64,000 nucleotides of DNA from Lysinibacillus sp. JNUCC-52 (GCF_015999545.1 NZ_CP065546.1:2409501-2473500); one strand, 5' to 3'; counted from the stretch's first letter, positions 1 to 9,172 are shown. Program-made: numbers and translations. Notes: generated by a model from the sequence alone, not told the origin.

Positions 1-833
1 AAACCTAACAAGACAGCATTCGCCACCGAACCTACACCTGATTGTAGTGGACGTAAACTTGTCGTTAAACGACCTACTTTTATTTCTTCTCTTAAGAAAT
101 TCAATAGATGATTTGCCATAATATCTGTTTCTTCATCAGCAGGAACAATCATTGATGGCGCATCTAAAATATCTGAAATAACAATACCTTTAACTTTATC
201 TAAATTTAGTGGAATCCCTATTGTACCAAGACGATCTGACACATTTAGCATTGGAATTGGATCACGTTTACCTTGTGGTCCTGGAACAAAAATATCATGC
301 ACACCTTCTAATGCATCCAGCTGTGCTATGTTTAGCTCGATGATAATTTGATCTGCTTCTTGTACGAAAATCGGAGAGTTACCAACTGAAGTTGTAGGAA
401 TTAATAAGCCATCTTCTGTAATAGCAGCAGCTTCAATAATAGCAAAGTCTATCGGACCAATGATGCCCTGACGTACTAATTCAGCATTGTGTGATAGGTG
501 GGCATCAACATACGTAACTTCTCCACTATTAATCATGTTTCGAATGCCTGCGTCTCCTTGGAAAGGTCCACGCTTGCGAATAACACCCGCTTCTGCTAAG
601 TATTGGTCAACTTCTGGTCCAAGTGATGCACCTGTATATACATCCACCTTGAAACTTTCTGTTTTTGCTTTCTCAACAAGTGCAAGCGGTACCACTTTTA
701 CGTCACCTGCACGTGTAAATCCGCTCATGCCAAGTACCATGCCGTCCTTAATCCAAGATGCTGCTTCTTCTGCTGTTACAACTTTGTTTCGTAATTGTTC
801 ATTACGAAGCTTTTTTGCTAACTTTTCATCCAT
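1..833 (-). CDS. Acetyl-CoA hydrolase / succinyl-CoA:acetate CoA-transferase family, partial
   Basis: The reading frame runs leftward from an ATG at 833 and leaves the window still open after 277 codons, so the C-terminal part is missing. The N-terminus carries a WIKDGMVLGMSGFTRAGD segment and a downstream YTGASLGPE segment, both typical of the acetyl-CoA hydrolase/transferase family (Cat1/ScpC/AarC type). These cytoplasmic enzymes move CoA between acetate and succinyl-CoA, or hydrolyse acetyl-CoA. A strong site, GGAGGAATAAGGA, precedes the ATG. The catalytic glutamate region lies outside the window, so hydrolase and transferase cannot be separated. The theme of CoA exchange recurs in two CoA-transferase pairs elsewhere in the window. 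Confidence 0.85.
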   Translation of the reverse strand, partial: MDEKLAKKLRNEQLRNKVVTAEEAASWIKDGMVLGMSGFTRAGDVKVVPLALVEKAKTESFKVDVYTGASLGPEVDQYLAEAGVIRKRGPFQGDAGIRNMINSGEVTYVDAHLSHNAELVRQGIIGPIDFAIIEAAAITEDGLLIPTTSVGNSPIFVQEADQIIIELNIAQLDALEGVHDIFVPGPQGKRDPIPMLNVSDRLGTIGIPLNLDKVKGIVISDILDAPSMIVPADEETDIMANHLLNFLREEIKVGRLTTSLRPLQSGVGSVANAVLLG

Positions 834-1137
834 TCCTTATTCCTCCATCCCACATATATTTACTTCAACTCGATTATTTTCCTTCACATTGGTACACCCA
901 ACCAATGTAAAAAAACAGGAGATAAATAACCTGTCGTCATACATAATTTTACACTATTCAGAACATTTAAGCTATATCTAACAAAATATTTTACTTAACG
1001 AGCGTATTTATAATTTGCCTTAATTATTTGAAAATAGTTTAATTTTAATAGTTACTCCATATGGGATTTGATTCGATTTTAGTCAAAAATCATGATATGC
1101 TCTTGGTATATATAATTGGGAAAAGGGGACTTTTTAG

Positions 1138-1869
1138 ATGGTTAAAGAATTATTACGTAACCACTCTTCGGTTCGTATTTATGATGGAAATCCTATATCT
1201 AAGGAAATCGTTGAAGATTTAATTGCTACTGCCCAGATGGCAGCAACTTCTCACTTTGTACAAGCATATAGCGTAATTTGGGTTACAGACGAGGAGAAAA
1301 AAGAAAAACTAGGTTTACTTTCAGGAAATCCACGTCAATACGAAACCGCTGGTGGTGCTTTTGTATTTTGTGTAGACTTTAAACGACTACAAATGGCTGG
1401 CAAATTAGAGGGCGTTGATATCGTTGCAGATTCGGCTGAAAACGTTCTAGTAGGTGTCGCAGATGTCGCATTATTTGCGCAAAATTTTGTTATTGCAGCT
1501 GAATCTATGGGATATGGTATTTGTTATATAGGCGGTGTACGTAATAAGCCAGAAGAAATAAGTGAATTATTTAATCTACCTGATTATGTCTTCCCATTGT
1601 TCGGTTTAACAATTGGCGTTCCAGCTCGACGCAATGAGGTGAAGCCTCGTTTACCAGTTGCTGCTATACTCCATGAAAATGGATATGATACAGCAAAATA
1701 TGAGGAACTGTTACCTGCTTACAATGAAACTATGGAAGCATATTACAATAGTCGCTCCTCAAATCGTAAAATTGACAATTGGACAAAGCAAATGGCTGAT
1801 TTTTTAGTAGAACAGCGTCGTCCACACATCAATAGCTTCCTAGCACAAAAAGGATTTAATTGGAAATAA
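1138..1869 (+). CDS. NADPH-dependent FMN nitroreductase, NfsA/NfrA type
   Basis: This 243-residue protein is a full-length flavin nitroreductase of the NfsA/NfrA (YcnD) branch. The N-terminal LLRNHSSVRIYDGNPI segment is the usual FMN-phosphate motif, and the GYGICYIGGVRNKPEE region followed by PLFGLTIGVP is characteristic of the subfamily. Such enzymes catalyse two-electron reduction of nitroaromatics, quinones or flavins in the cytoplasm and are often stress-induced. The ATG at 1138 follows AAAAGGGGA. It is monocistronic: a terminator hairpin lies at 1877-1917. The physiological substrate cannot be read from sequence. Confidence 0.88.
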   Translation: MVKELLRNHSSVRIYDGNPISKEIVEDLIATAQMAATSHFVQAYSVIWVTDEEKKEKLGLLSGNPRQYETAGGAFVFCVDFKRLQMAGKLEGVDIVADSAENVLVGVADVALFAQNFVIAAESMGYGICYIGGVRNKPEEISELFNLPDYVFPLFGLTIGVPARRNEVKPRLPVAAILHENGYDTAKYEELLPAYNETMEAYYNSRSSNRKIDNWTKQMADFLVEQRRPHINSFLAQKGFNWK

Positions 1870-1876
1870 CATTACT

Positions 1877-1917
1877 AAAGTGGGGTTACTATCGTATGAT
1901 AATAACTCCACTTTTTT
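1877..1917 (+). terminator. Intrinsic terminator after nitroreductase
   Basis: Inverted repeat AAAGTGG...CCACTTT with inner complementarity (GGTTA/TAACT), followed by a T run, 8 nt after the nitroreductase stop codon. Confidence 0.8.
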
Positions 1918-2070
1918 CATATTTTTGCCCTTTTTTTATTGCCAATCTAGTATATTTGTCTTGATGGGTATGTTAATTTTAGGTATAAATTAAACGAAAA
2001 GACTCTTCCCTTTTCCAACATTTCCATTAATACTATTAGAAGGACCCTATCTCGAAAGGAGTTATGTAAA

Positions 2071-2496
2071 ATGTCCTTTGTTAATAAGCATCTTGCTCGT
2101 ACCCTAGAACAACAACATAAGAGGAGCGTAAGAGGTTTATTTTTAAAGATTCAAGACTTAAATAATGAGTGCTTACTTTTAAGAAAGCGACTTGAACAAC
2201 ATATCGATCTCACTCACTACAATGATGCCGTTGCATATGTCGATCAATTTGTTTCCTATACATCCATTTTAAATTTAAAATTTGTGACAAATACTCAAAA
2301 CTTAGAAGTGGTTGTACTGCATGCACTTTTATTGGAGCATATTATAGCAAACGAAACAGCTCATTCTTTGGAGTATGAAAGTAATTTGTTACAAGGCTAT
2401 ATTCAAGAGATTTTCGCTTTAAACGATCACGCCGCAACACTCTTTTCCAATCATAAAGAAAAGCTGCTACGCTACATTGAGAATCAAACTATATAA
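2071..2496 (+). CDS. Hypothetical helical protein, 141 aa
   Basis: I do not recognise this protein. It starts at an ATG preceded by AAAGGAGTTATGTAAA, so it is very likely translated. The sequence is rich in Leu, Asn, Gln and charged residues with no signal peptide or membrane segment, and looks entirely alpha-helical (for example LNNECLLLRKRLEQH near residue 30). It is monocistronic and ends at a bidirectional terminator shared with the convergent membrane protein gene. No catalytic motif is visible. Confidence 0.6.
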   Translation: MSFVNKHLARTLEQQHKRSVRGLFLKIQDLNNECLLLRKRLEQHIDLTHYNDAVAYVDQFVSYTSILNLKFVTNTQNLEVVVLHALLLEHIIANETAHSLEYESNLLQGYIQEIFALNDHAATLFSNHKEKLLRYIENQTI

Positions 2497-2541
2497 AAAA
2501 GACGATCAAAACAACAAAATTCATTGTGCTGATCGTCTTTT
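2495..2541. terminator. Bidirectional terminator
   Basis: The arms AAAAAAGACGATCA and TGATCGTCTTTT form a hairpin with A/T tracts on both sides, between two convergent genes. Confidence 0.8.
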
Positions 2542-2543
2542 GT

Positions 2544-4232
2544 TTATTGAATACCTTTAATCATTAAAGAGCGCACTGGTAAAAATTGCTCTCCTGTATC
2601 GCCATAAGTTATTACTACTTCGTCACCTTCTTGTAAATAAATTGCAAGGGGTTCCGTTTCTGCACTTACTAAATAGTTCTCACCATTACTCAGTAAAAAC
2701 GATACGATAGTAAAGTCACCAAGTCGTTCTTTATAAACGCGTAGTACTGTTCCACTTGCATTTTTCTCTTCTGCATTAGAACTACCATCAACCGTACTTC
2801 CACCGCGGCTAAGTGCAGTTTTATATAATTTCAACGCTTCTTTCGGTGTAGTTGCATAGGCTGAAATTTCAGGATTTGCTGCCGACACGATGAAATAATT
2901 TTGTAAGAAGCCATTAGCATCCAGCACTGCAGTTAACCAACTTGCCTCACCATAAAAGTTATACAATACAGGCATTTCTCCTGCCCACTTTTTCTCTATA
3001 AATTTCTTTTCAATAATTTGCAAATTCCCTTGTGAATCCATATAAGATTCATTTTGATTTCCTGTATAATATGTCGCTTCCCCAGTTCGAGCATTCGTTA
3101 ATGAGTAGCCGAGCATTGAATCGACGCCCTCTTTTGGACTTGTGAAGTCAGTGAAATAATACATATCGCCTGCCTCATCAAATATCGGGCTGACATTGGA
3201 CTCAGTGCCTTCGTCTGAAGGTAGCTTAACATCCTTCTTACCAAACATACTGTTCCAGTAACCATGAACGTATTTTCCATAATAGCTATTTTGTAAACTT
3301 ACTGTCTCAGGTGAAACAGCACCATCTATAAATGCAGGAACATCATCCAATTTTACAAGCTCAGATTTACCTGTCAATGCATCTACAAGTACAATGCCCT
3401 GTACATCAAAGCCATTTCGTGCAGATATAAATTCCCCATAAGAACGGATATAGTATGGTTTACCCTCATCATCAATTTCTAGCTGAACATCTCCATAGAA
3501 AATAAGGAATGGATGTTGCAAGCGTATATGACGCTCTAAATTAGCATTTAAATAAGCTGAAGGAACATATTTCATTTCCTGTGGGACAAATTTAGGATTA
3601 TCAGCTGAGTCCGTGGCACTCATTGTAAAATAACCTGGTGTTGTCTTACCATTCATCCATTTAAAGAAACCTGAAAATTCAACTGGTGCGATATAAACAT
3701 ACTCACCATTCACCTTCTGAATTTGTAATCGTCCTAGCTCATAATAACTTGTATTTGGAACTTGCCCAAATGCTTTTTTCATTTTATTTCGGACAAATTT
3801 AGGCGGGACACTCGCTGGTGTTTGCGTCTCATCAAACGGCTTAATCTCCACCTCTTCTTTCATTTCCGCTGATTTGAATTTATCATTCGCGTTCCACAGT
3901 GGAGCGGACAATACATAGACCCCTACAACTAAGCTCGCTAAAAACAAAACACCTTTAATCTTTCTCTCAATACCACTTGCAAGAAATGCTCCACCTAAAG
4001 TTAGTAGTATAATTACTGGCCAAAAGACAAGCCAGTTCACGTCAATTTTTGTAACATATAGCGTAATACCCGACGCTATAAATCCTATAACAAAGACACC
4101 AATAAAAAAGTAACCGACTACTTTTTTCGATTCCCCATCTTCACGCTTCTTCGTTATTAGCGGTGTTAATAGTACACTCGCAATTAATGCAATGACTGCA
4201 GAAGCTATTAATAACTTCGTCATATCGTTCAC
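2544..4232 (-). CDS. Large membrane-anchored protein of unknown function, 562 aa
   Basis: The product has four hydrophobic segments in the first ~115 residues (about 6-24, 40-60, 68-86 and 93-112), then a ~440-residue soluble region rich in Tyr, Gly and Asp that is probably outside the membrane. The soluble part includes DVQLEIDDEGKPYYIRSYGE and the later IVLVDALTGKSELVKLDD, which is reminiscent of PepSY-like or beta-propeller-like repeats, and it ends in a small beta-rich domain. I cannot assign a family. The ATG at 4232 follows a GGAGAGGGTG-type site. It is monocistronic and converges on the 141-aa gene. Confidence 0.6.
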   Translation of the reverse strand: MNDMTKLLIASAVIALIASVLLTPLITKKREDGESKKVVGYFFIGVFVIGFIASGITLYVTKIDVNWLVFWPVIILLTLGGAFLASGIERKIKGVLFLASLVVGVYVLSAPLWNANDKFKSAEMKEEVEIKPFDETQTPASVPPKFVRNKMKKAFGQVPNTSYYELGRLQIQKVNGEYVYIAPVEFSGFFKWMNGKTTPGYFTMSATDSADNPKFVPQEMKYVPSAYLNANLERHIRLQHPFLIFYGDVQLEIDDEGKPYYIRSYGEFISARNGFDVQGIVLVDALTGKSELVKLDDVPAFIDGAVSPETVSLQNSYYGKYVHGYWNSMFGKKDVKLPSDEGTESNVSPIFDEAGDMYYFTDFTSPKEGVDSMLGYSLTNARTGEATYYTGNQNESYMDSQGNLQIIEKKFIEKKWAGEMPVLYNFYGEASWLTAVLDANGFLQNYFIVSAANPEISAYATTPKEALKLYKTALSRGGSTVDGSSNAEEKNASGTVLRVYKERLGDFTIVSFLLSNGENYLVSAETEPLAIYLQEGDEVVITYGDTGEQFLPVRSLMIKGIQ

Positions 4233-4414
4233 CCTCTCCTCACTTACTGTCTACTTATTTACGGTTACATATTAAAAAAGTTTCAAACATAAATTGAAGT
4301 TGAACGGACTCCCTCCCTCTTAATAGCCGAACATTACAAGGTATAAAGAGCTTTTGCTGGAAAAAGGAAATTTAAACAACGATAAAGAATTGTAATGTAA
4401 AGGAGCTGAAAAAT

Positions 4415-5065
4415 TTGGCTAGAAAAATTTTGTTAACGTTAGCCGTACTTTTTGGTCTTTATTACATTTTTTTCTTTTCTCATATTGACCAAAGTTTGAA
4501 ACTACTATACAAAGTTATCCCTATGATTTTGATTATAGTAATGGCTGCAACCCAGAAAACAAAATCTATAAAAAAATATCAACTATTAATAGTTATTGGG
4601 CTAATATTTTGTATGGTAGGTGACTACACATTACAATGGTTTCTTATTGGTCTTACAAGCTTCTTAATTGGCCATATTTTTTATATTTTTGCCTTTTCAA
4701 GTACTAATGAACAACCTGTGCCAACTTGGGCAAAGGTTGTATTACTTCTATATGGAGTAGCGATGGCAAGCTGGATTGCCACTACAGTCTTTAAATCTGG
4801 TGAAACAGTTCTTACTTTTGCAGTGTTAGCGTATATTTCAATTATTTTAACAATGGGCTGGACTGCCATTCGAACTGGTTCCTCTTTCGCTATTATCGGT
4901 GCAATATTATTTATCGCATCAGATTCCTATTTAGCGATAAATAAATTTGTTTTGCCTTTACCTTTTTCACATGAGGTTATTATGATGACCTATTATAGTG
5001 CTCAAATACTTATTGCATTGAGTATCCTTCAATATTCCGAAATCCGAAGTAAAGTGGTACAATGA
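4415..5065 (+). CDS. YhhN/TMEM86 family lysoplasmalogenase
   Basis: This is an integral membrane protein of 216 residues with about eight hydrophobic segments. It carries the three polar motifs that mark the YhhN/TMEM86 family: MVGDYTLQ near residue 68, [10 protein letters not shown] near residue 167, and [11 protein letters not shown] near residue 194. Characterised members hydrolyse the vinyl-ether bond of lysoplasmalogens; whether the substrate exists in this host is unknown. The start is TTG at 4415, supported by AAAGGAGCTG 8 nt upstream. The stop codon abuts a 45-bp inverted repeat at 5068. Confidence 0.75.
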   Translation: MARKILLTLAVLFGLYYIFFFSHIDQSLKLLYKVIPMILIIVMAATQKTKSIKKYQLLIVIGLIFCMVGDYTLQWFLIGLTSFLIGHIFYIFAFSSTNEQPVPTWAKVVLLLYGVAMASWIATTVFKSGETVLTFAVLAYISIILTMGWTAIRTGSSFAIIGAILFIASDSYLAINKFVLPLPFSHEVIMMTYYSAQILIALSILQYSEIRSKVVQ

Positions 5066-5067
5066 AA

Positions 5068-5112
5068 GTGCCTGGCACTCAAACAATTCTGAATTGTTTG
5101 AGTGCCAGACAC
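5068..5112. repeat. Perfectly spaced inverted pair of the GTGCCTGGCACTC motif
   Basis: Two 21-bp arms (5068-5088 and 5092-5112) face each other across CTG. The left arm begins GTGCCTGGCACTCAAACAAT and the right arm is its complement with one change. It lies between the yhhN stop and the pepT ribosome binding site. The same motif recurs at 29241, 29352, 41651, 48413, 48615 and 48811. Confidence 0.9.
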
Positions 5113-5135
5113 CTACAAAGGAGGCCATATATTCT

Positions 5136-6365
5136 ATGAAAGAACAAGTAATCGAGCGATTAATTCGCTACGCAAAAATCGATACACAATCAGACTTCAC
5201 AAGTGAAACAACTCCTTCCACTCAAAAGCAATTTGACTTATTGCATGTATTGAAGGATGAGCTTGCCGCAATCGGCTTAACAGACATTACATTAGATGAC
5301 AATGGCTATTTATTTGCAACACTTGAAGCAAATACAGATAAAGAAGTACCAACAATCGGCTTTTTAGCGCATGTGGATACAGCAACAGACTACACTGGTA
5401 AAAATGTACAACCACAACGAATCGACAATTACGATGGCGGTGACATTCAATTAAACGAGAATTTAATCATGTCTCCCACTGAATTCCCTGAGCTAAAAAA
5501 CTACATTGGGCAAACGTTAATTACAACAGATGGTACGACACTTTTAGGTGCGGACGATAAAGCGGGCATTGCTGAAATTATGACTGCTATGGAATACTTA
5601 ATCAATAATCCTTCAATTAAGCACGGTAAATTACGTGTAGCGTTCACTCCTGATGAGGAAATTGGTCGTGGACCTCATAAATTTGATGTTGCTGCATTTG
5701 GAGCTGATTACGCCTATACAATGGATGGCGGACCACTAGGCGAGCTACAATACGAAAGCTTTAATGCTGCGGGTGTTAAAGTGATAACAAAAGGAACAAG
5801 CGTACACCCAGGCTCAGCAAAAAATAAAATGGTCAACTCTATCACGATGGCTATTGCTTTCCAAAACGAAATGCCTACAGATGCAGTACCTGAAAAAACA
5901 GAAGGCTATGAAGGATTTATCCATTTAATGGGCTTTAAAGGTGCTATTGAACATACAGAGCTTTCTTATATTGTACGTGACCATGATCGTCATAAATTTG
6001 AAGCGAAAAAGCAATTAATGCGTGATGCTGCTGCCAAAATACAAGCTCAGTTTGGGAAGGATGCACTGACAATTTCTATTGAGGACCAATACTATAACAT
6101 GGGTGAAAAAATTGAACCTGTAAAAGAAATTGTTGACATTGCACGTCAAGCAATGGAAAAATTAGATATTACACCGAATACATTACCGATTCGTGGTGGT
6201 ACTGATGGCTCTCAACTTTCCTATATGGGCTTACCAACGCCAAACATTTTTGCAGGTGGCGAGAACATGCATGGTAAATACGAATATGTATCTGCCGAAA
6301 CAATGGAAAAAGCTACTCATGTTATTATTGAAATCGTGCAATTATTTGAACAACAAGGCAAATAA
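5136..6365 (+). CDS. pepT: Peptidase T (tripeptide aminopeptidase)
   Basis: This 409-residue M20B metallopeptidase releases the N-terminal residue of tripeptides in the cytoplasm. The family signatures are all visible: the first zinc ligand in GFLAHVDTA, the bridging Asp in [13 protein letters not shown], the general-base Glu pair in [10 protein letters not shown], the [14 protein letters not shown] segment, and the last zinc ligand near [10 protein letters not shown]. Length and motif order match PepT. The start at 5136 ([20 protein letters not shown]) is chosen because AAAGGAGG ends 12 nt upstream; an upstream in-frame ATG at 5094 lies within the repeat and lacks a site. Confidence 0.95.
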   Translation: MKEQVIERLIRYAKIDTQSDFTSETTPSTQKQFDLLHVLKDELAAIGLTDITLDDNGYLFATLEANTDKEVPTIGFLAHVDTATDYTGKNVQPQRIDNYDGGDIQLNENLIMSPTEFPELKNYIGQTLITTDGTTLLGADDKAGIAEIMTAMEYLINNPSIKHGKLRVAFTPDEEIGRGPHKFDVAAFGADYAYTMDGGPLGELQYESFNAAGVKVITKGTSVHPGSAKNKMVNSITMAIAFQNEMPTDAVPEKTEGYEGFIHLMGFKGAIEHTELSYIVRDHDRHKFEAKKQLMRDAAAKIQAQFGKDALTISIEDQYYNMGEKIEPVKEIVDIARQAMEKLDITPNTLPIRGGTDGSQLSYMGLPTPNIFAGGENMHGKYEYVSAETMEKATHVIIEIVQLFEQQGK

Positions 6366-6434
6366 GTCATTTTTACATTCGAGCGATAAGAAACAATTGA
6401 AAGCGAGGACTCTCTAAAAAGTCTTCAAGATACT

Positions 6435-6527
6435 AAAATCCGCTTCGCTCCCGATGGGTAAGGTACGACTAGTAAAGCAACTAGGCCCGTGCGTTTGCTT
6501 TTTATTAGGAGTCAACGCGGATTTTTT
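6435..6527. repeat. Palindromic element, short variant, after pepT
   Basis: The outer arms AAAATCCGC and GCGGATTTT enclose TTCGCTCCCGATGGG...AGGAGTCAAC, which preserves the edges (TTCGCT, GGAGTC) of the longer palindromes at 48478 and 48675. The right side ends in a T run and could terminate pepT transcripts. The rest of the 6366-6684 gap holds no convincing gene. Confidence 0.6.
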
Positions 6528-6684
6528 CATCATTTATTACACCTCGGCTTACTACGTCCAGATATTTTAATGCCCGCGCAAAAATATGTGAAGTCTGCTG
6601 AAGCAAGTTAAAGATGACTCCTTGTTAATTTCTCGATAATAATAACTGAATTTTCAAATTACATAAAAGTTAGGATGATGAATT

Positions 6685-7659
6685 TTGAAAGAAATTGCAT
6701 TAGGCATTTTAGCTTCACTATTTTTTGCAGTGACATTTATTTTAAATCACTCGATGGAAATGCAAGGAGGCAGTTGGCTCTGGAGTGCATCACTTCGTTA
6801 CTTTTTCATGTTGCCCTTTTTACTAGCTATCGTCTTTTATCGTAAAGGCTTTTTGCAACTAACAAATGAAATGAAAAGTAGACCTGTAGCATGGCTACTG
6901 TGGAGCTTCGTTGGCTTCGTGCTATTTTATGCACCAATTACCTTTGCAGCTGCGTTCGGTCCAGGGTGGCTCGTTTCTGGAACATGGCAATTTACAATTG
7001 TTGCGGGTGTTCTACTCGCCCCCTTCTTTATCACAGTAATTGCTGGAAAAACAGTACGACAAAAAATCCCGTTAATATCTTTACTTATTTCCTGTGTTAT
7101 TTTAGTAGGAATTTTATTAATTCAAGTACCACAAGCACAATCTGTTCCAACAAAAAATCTTTTATTAGGCATTTTACCTGTCGTTGTTGCTGCATTTGCT
7201 TACCCTCTCGGTAATCGTAAAATGATGGAAGTATGCGGAGGACGTGTGGATACATTTCAGCGAGTGCTTGGCATGACAGTTGCTTCAATGCCTGCATGGA
7301 TTGTCATGGCCATTTACGCCATTTTAACAGTTGGACTGCCTTCATTAAGCCAAGTGCTTCAATCGCTACTAGTTGGGATTAGCTCTGGCGTTATTGCAAC
7401 GATTCTATTTTTCATTGCCACTGATCGTGTTCATGAACATCAAGGCAAATTAGCCGCTGTTGAAGCGACACAATCGACTGAAATACTATTTGTCATTATT
7501 GGAGAGGCGTTACTACTCGGAATCGCGTTTCCAGAGCCTATTGCGCTCGCTGGACTTGGTATTATTATTGTTGGCATGTTGCTGCATAGCTACTATACGA
7601 TGGTGCTTGGAAAGAAAAGTGTTTCCCAACAATCTACCCCTTCTGAGCAGTCAACCTAA
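6685..7659 (+). CDS. Multidrug-resistance efflux transporter family (EmrE-like DMT, ten-helix)
   Basis: The 324-residue product has about ten hydrophobic helices and belongs to the duplicated drug/metabolite transporter superfamily, in the branch named multidrug resistance efflux transporter. The N-terminal GILASLFFAVTFILNHSMEM and the later AAVEATQSTEILFVIIGEAL are the conserved helix 1 and helix 8-9 segments. The start is TTG at 6685 after a modest AGGATG site. The substrate is unknown. It is followed by the convergent small-RNA unit, whose terminator hairpin lies 30 bp downstream. Confidence 0.75.
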   Translation: MKEIALGILASLFFAVTFILNHSMEMQGGSWLWSASLRYFFMLPFLLAIVFYRKGFLQLTNEMKSRPVAWLLWSFVGFVLFYAPITFAAAFGPGWLVSGTWQFTIVAGVLLAPFFITVIAGKTVRQKIPLISLLISCVILVGILLIQVPQAQSVPTKNLLLGILPVVVAAFAYPLGNRKMMEVCGGRVDTFQRVLGMTVASMPAWIVMAIYAILTVGLPSLSQVLQSLLVGISSGVIATILFFIATDRVHEHQGKLAAVEATQSTEILFVIIGEALLLGIAFPEPIALAGLGIIIVGMLLHSYYTMVLGKKSVSQQSTPSEQST

Positions 7660-7680
7660 CATAGGCTAATCAACTTTTAC

Positions 7681-7720
7681 ACATAAAAATGACGGCTCAT
7701 TCCGTTATGAATAAGCCGTC
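7681..7720 (-). terminator. Intrinsic terminator of the candidate small RNA
   Basis: On the minus strand GACGGCTTATTC and GAATGAGCCGTC form a 12-bp stem with one mismatch, immediately followed by ATTTTTAT. On the plus strand there is no T run next to the stem, so it is oriented for leftward transcripts. Confidence 0.75.
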
Positions 7721-7850
7721 TAGAGATTTTACGTTCCCAAAAAATGAGGGGGGTTTTAGGAGCGCTTTATGAACTAGCAAACTTCTGGAGAAAAGTAGCT
7801 AAAGTTCATCCTCTCTACACTTGTTTTGCAGAGAAGGAATAATCTTTACA
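7683..7850 (-). ncRNA. Candidate Fur-regulated C-rich small RNA (FsrA-like)
   Basis: Leftward transcription from the promoter at 7857-7885 would give a ~165-nt RNA ending at the terminator at 7681-7720. Seen directly: a 5' hairpin (ATGAAC..TAGC with GCTA..GTTCAT) whose loop holds TTTTCTCC; an unstructured C-rich stretch GCGCTCCTAAAACCCCCCTC; then the terminator. No convincing gene lies within it; only an 11-codon frame is present, with its site touching the ATG. C-rich, G-poor single strands that pair with ribosome binding sites are the hallmark of the Bacillus iron-sparing RNA FsrA, also under Fur. Orthology is inference. Confidence 0.65.
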
Positions 7851-7851
7851 A

Positions 7852-7872
7852 TGATAATGATAATCATTATCA
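7852..7872. promoter_or_regulatory. Perfect Fur box
   Basis: A perfect palindrome made of TGATAATGAT and ATCATTATCA around a central A matches the classical Fur box. It overlaps the -10 element and spacer of the leftward promoter, so iron-loaded Fur should repress it. Confidence 0.9.
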
Positions 7873-7885
7873 GTTAAATTGTCAA
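7857..7885 (-). promoter_or_regulatory. Sigma-A promoter of the small RNA
   Basis: On the minus strand TTGACA (7885-7880) is separated by exactly 17 bp from TATCAT (7862-7857). Transcription would start near 7850. There is no protein gene downstream before the terminator at 7720-7681. Confidence 0.8.
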
Positions 7886-7912
7886 CTACTATCTTAAAAA
7901 TTTTTTTAATGA

Positions 7913-8344
7913 TTACATGGCTTTCTTAAGTGAACGTCGATATTGCCATTGCTTTAGCTGAAAATGCAAAAAGCAACCAATACAAAACCCTGCAATTGCA
8001 ACTGATGAAGCAATCGCTACCATCGTTGTAAAGACATAGCCTACTGCTTGCCAATTAAACATAAAAGCGACAAGACCACCAGCTAAACATATGCTTGCAA
8101 TACTTGAATTAAACTTTTGCTGCTGTGCGTCCTCTGGGATATACGCAGCAGGTGCTTTTTTTAAAAATAGCTTTCCAAATCGAATGATGGGATTAAAATT
8201 ACACAAAACACCGAGTAAATTTGCACTTAACGGAATCGCTAATATCCATTCAACCCCTGTTACCCAAGTCAGTATAACACTTAATAATATTGTCCACTGA
8301 TTGAGTCGTACGAGCGGTCTTGGAATTGCAGTTGGCAATGCCAT
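7913..8344 (-). CDS. DUF4395 membrane protein
   Basis: This 143-residue protein has four hydrophobic helices and the DUF4395 pattern: an N-terminal PRPLVRLNQW segment, FNPIIRFGKLFLKK after the second helix, and a C-terminal helix with GFCIGCFLHF, a CxxC pair in the membrane. Family members are often found near thiol-redox or rhodanese genes, but the function is not established. The gene ends 28 bp from the small-RNA promoter, which points the same way, so readthrough could in principle reach the RNA. The start ATG at 8344 follows AAAGGTAGG. Confidence 0.75.
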   Translation of the reverse strand: MALPTAIPRPLVRLNQWTILLSVILTWVTGVEWILAIPLSANLLGVLCNFNPIIRFGKLFLKKAPAAYIPEDAQQQKFNSSIASICLAGGLVAFMFNWQAVGYVFTTMVAIASSVAIAGFCIGCFLHFQLKQWQYRRSLKKAM

Positions 8345-8461
8345 ATAAAAACCTACCTTTCAGATATGTTTAATGTATTTTACTATACTGCATTCCATTT
8401 GTGAAGTAAAAATGAATAACTTATAATTGAGGTTAAAGATTGAAAAGAAAAGGTGATGACA

Positions 8462-9172
8462 ATGCCCGCTTTAACGATGGATCAAGTCAGACAACTGAAT
8501 TCCTACAGTATTTATACAACGGAGCCAAAACGAACGTTATTTACATTGGCTGATATACATAAAGACTTTTACCATCCTGATTTTTTAAATCTAATGATGG
8601 GCATTACAGATGCTGCAACAGAAACAGCAGCTATTTCCCATTTTGCACGTCGCTATGGGATGTTTTTCGCTATGCAGCTTTATATGCTTGCTGCCTACGA
8701 TGAAGTATGGGATGGAAAACCAATTGAGATTCGCTTTGATGCAGCTAAGGAATTCAATAGCTTTACTGTCGCAATGTTCGTTAATCCTAACGATTGGCGT
8801 TATGTGGATGAAGAAGAGCGACAAGCTGTTATTGAAAAAATTTTATATGACGGGCATGTTATTGTTCAGCAACTGCGTAAAGTAACATCGATTTCACCAT
8901 TAACAATTTGGGAAAATTTCTTTGGCTACCTTCTTTGGCATTACCATATACTGTTGTCTAATCCAGGCTTGGCTGATCAGGCAATGGACGATATCGAGAT
9001 TTTAGAAAACCCAAAAACATGGGCTCGCTTTTCACAAAAATCGTGGTGGGCAGAATATACTGGCGGTCAGAGCCCTACTAATTTAGTGAATGTGCCTGTC
9101 CGTAAATCATGTTGCTTTTCAAAGGATATTCCCGGCCTACTTGCATGCGGCTTTTGTCCACTAAAGAAATAA
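8462..9172 (+). CDS. FhuF-like ferric-siderophore reductase family protein
   Basis: The product (about 236 residues) ends in RKSCCFSKDIPGLLACGFCP, which matches the C-terminal [2Fe-2S] ligand pattern of FhuF proteins (CC-x(10)-C-x(2)-C-P). The preceding part resembles the IucA/IucC C-terminal and FhuF fold. FhuF proteins reduce ferric hydroxamate siderophores in the cytoplasm. I take the ATG at 8462 because AAAGGTGAT lies just upstream; in-frame GTG 8453 and ATG 8456 overlap that site. No Fur box is visible upstream, although a strong one lies 590 bp away. It is monocistronic. Confidence 0.75.
   Translation: MPALTMDQVRQLNSYSIYTTEPKRTLFTLADIHKDFYHPDFLNLMMGITDAATETAAISHFARRYGMFFAMQLYMLAAYDEVWDGKPIEIRFDAAKEFNSFTVAMFVNPNDWRYVDEEERQAVIEKILYDGHVIVQQLRKVTSISPLTIWENFFGYLLWHYHILLSNPGLADQAMDDIEILENPKTWARFSQKSWWAEYTGGQSPTNLVNVPVRKSCCFSKDIPGLLACGFCPLKK

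Noticed and set aside
487-981. 164-codon plus-strand frame overlapping the acetyl-CoA hydrolase gene
   Set aside because: It is antisense to a clear enzyme-coding frame, and its composition (Ser/Thr/Phe-rich) is that of a shadow frame.
7783-7815. 11-codon reading frame inside the candidate small RNA
   Set aside because: The AGAGAGG site directly touches its ATG, which is too close for efficient initiation, and the frame is very short.
8345-8461. Fur box upstream of the FhuF-like gene
   Set aside because: No sequence close to the 19-bp Fur consensus is present; only AT-rich promoter-like DNA.
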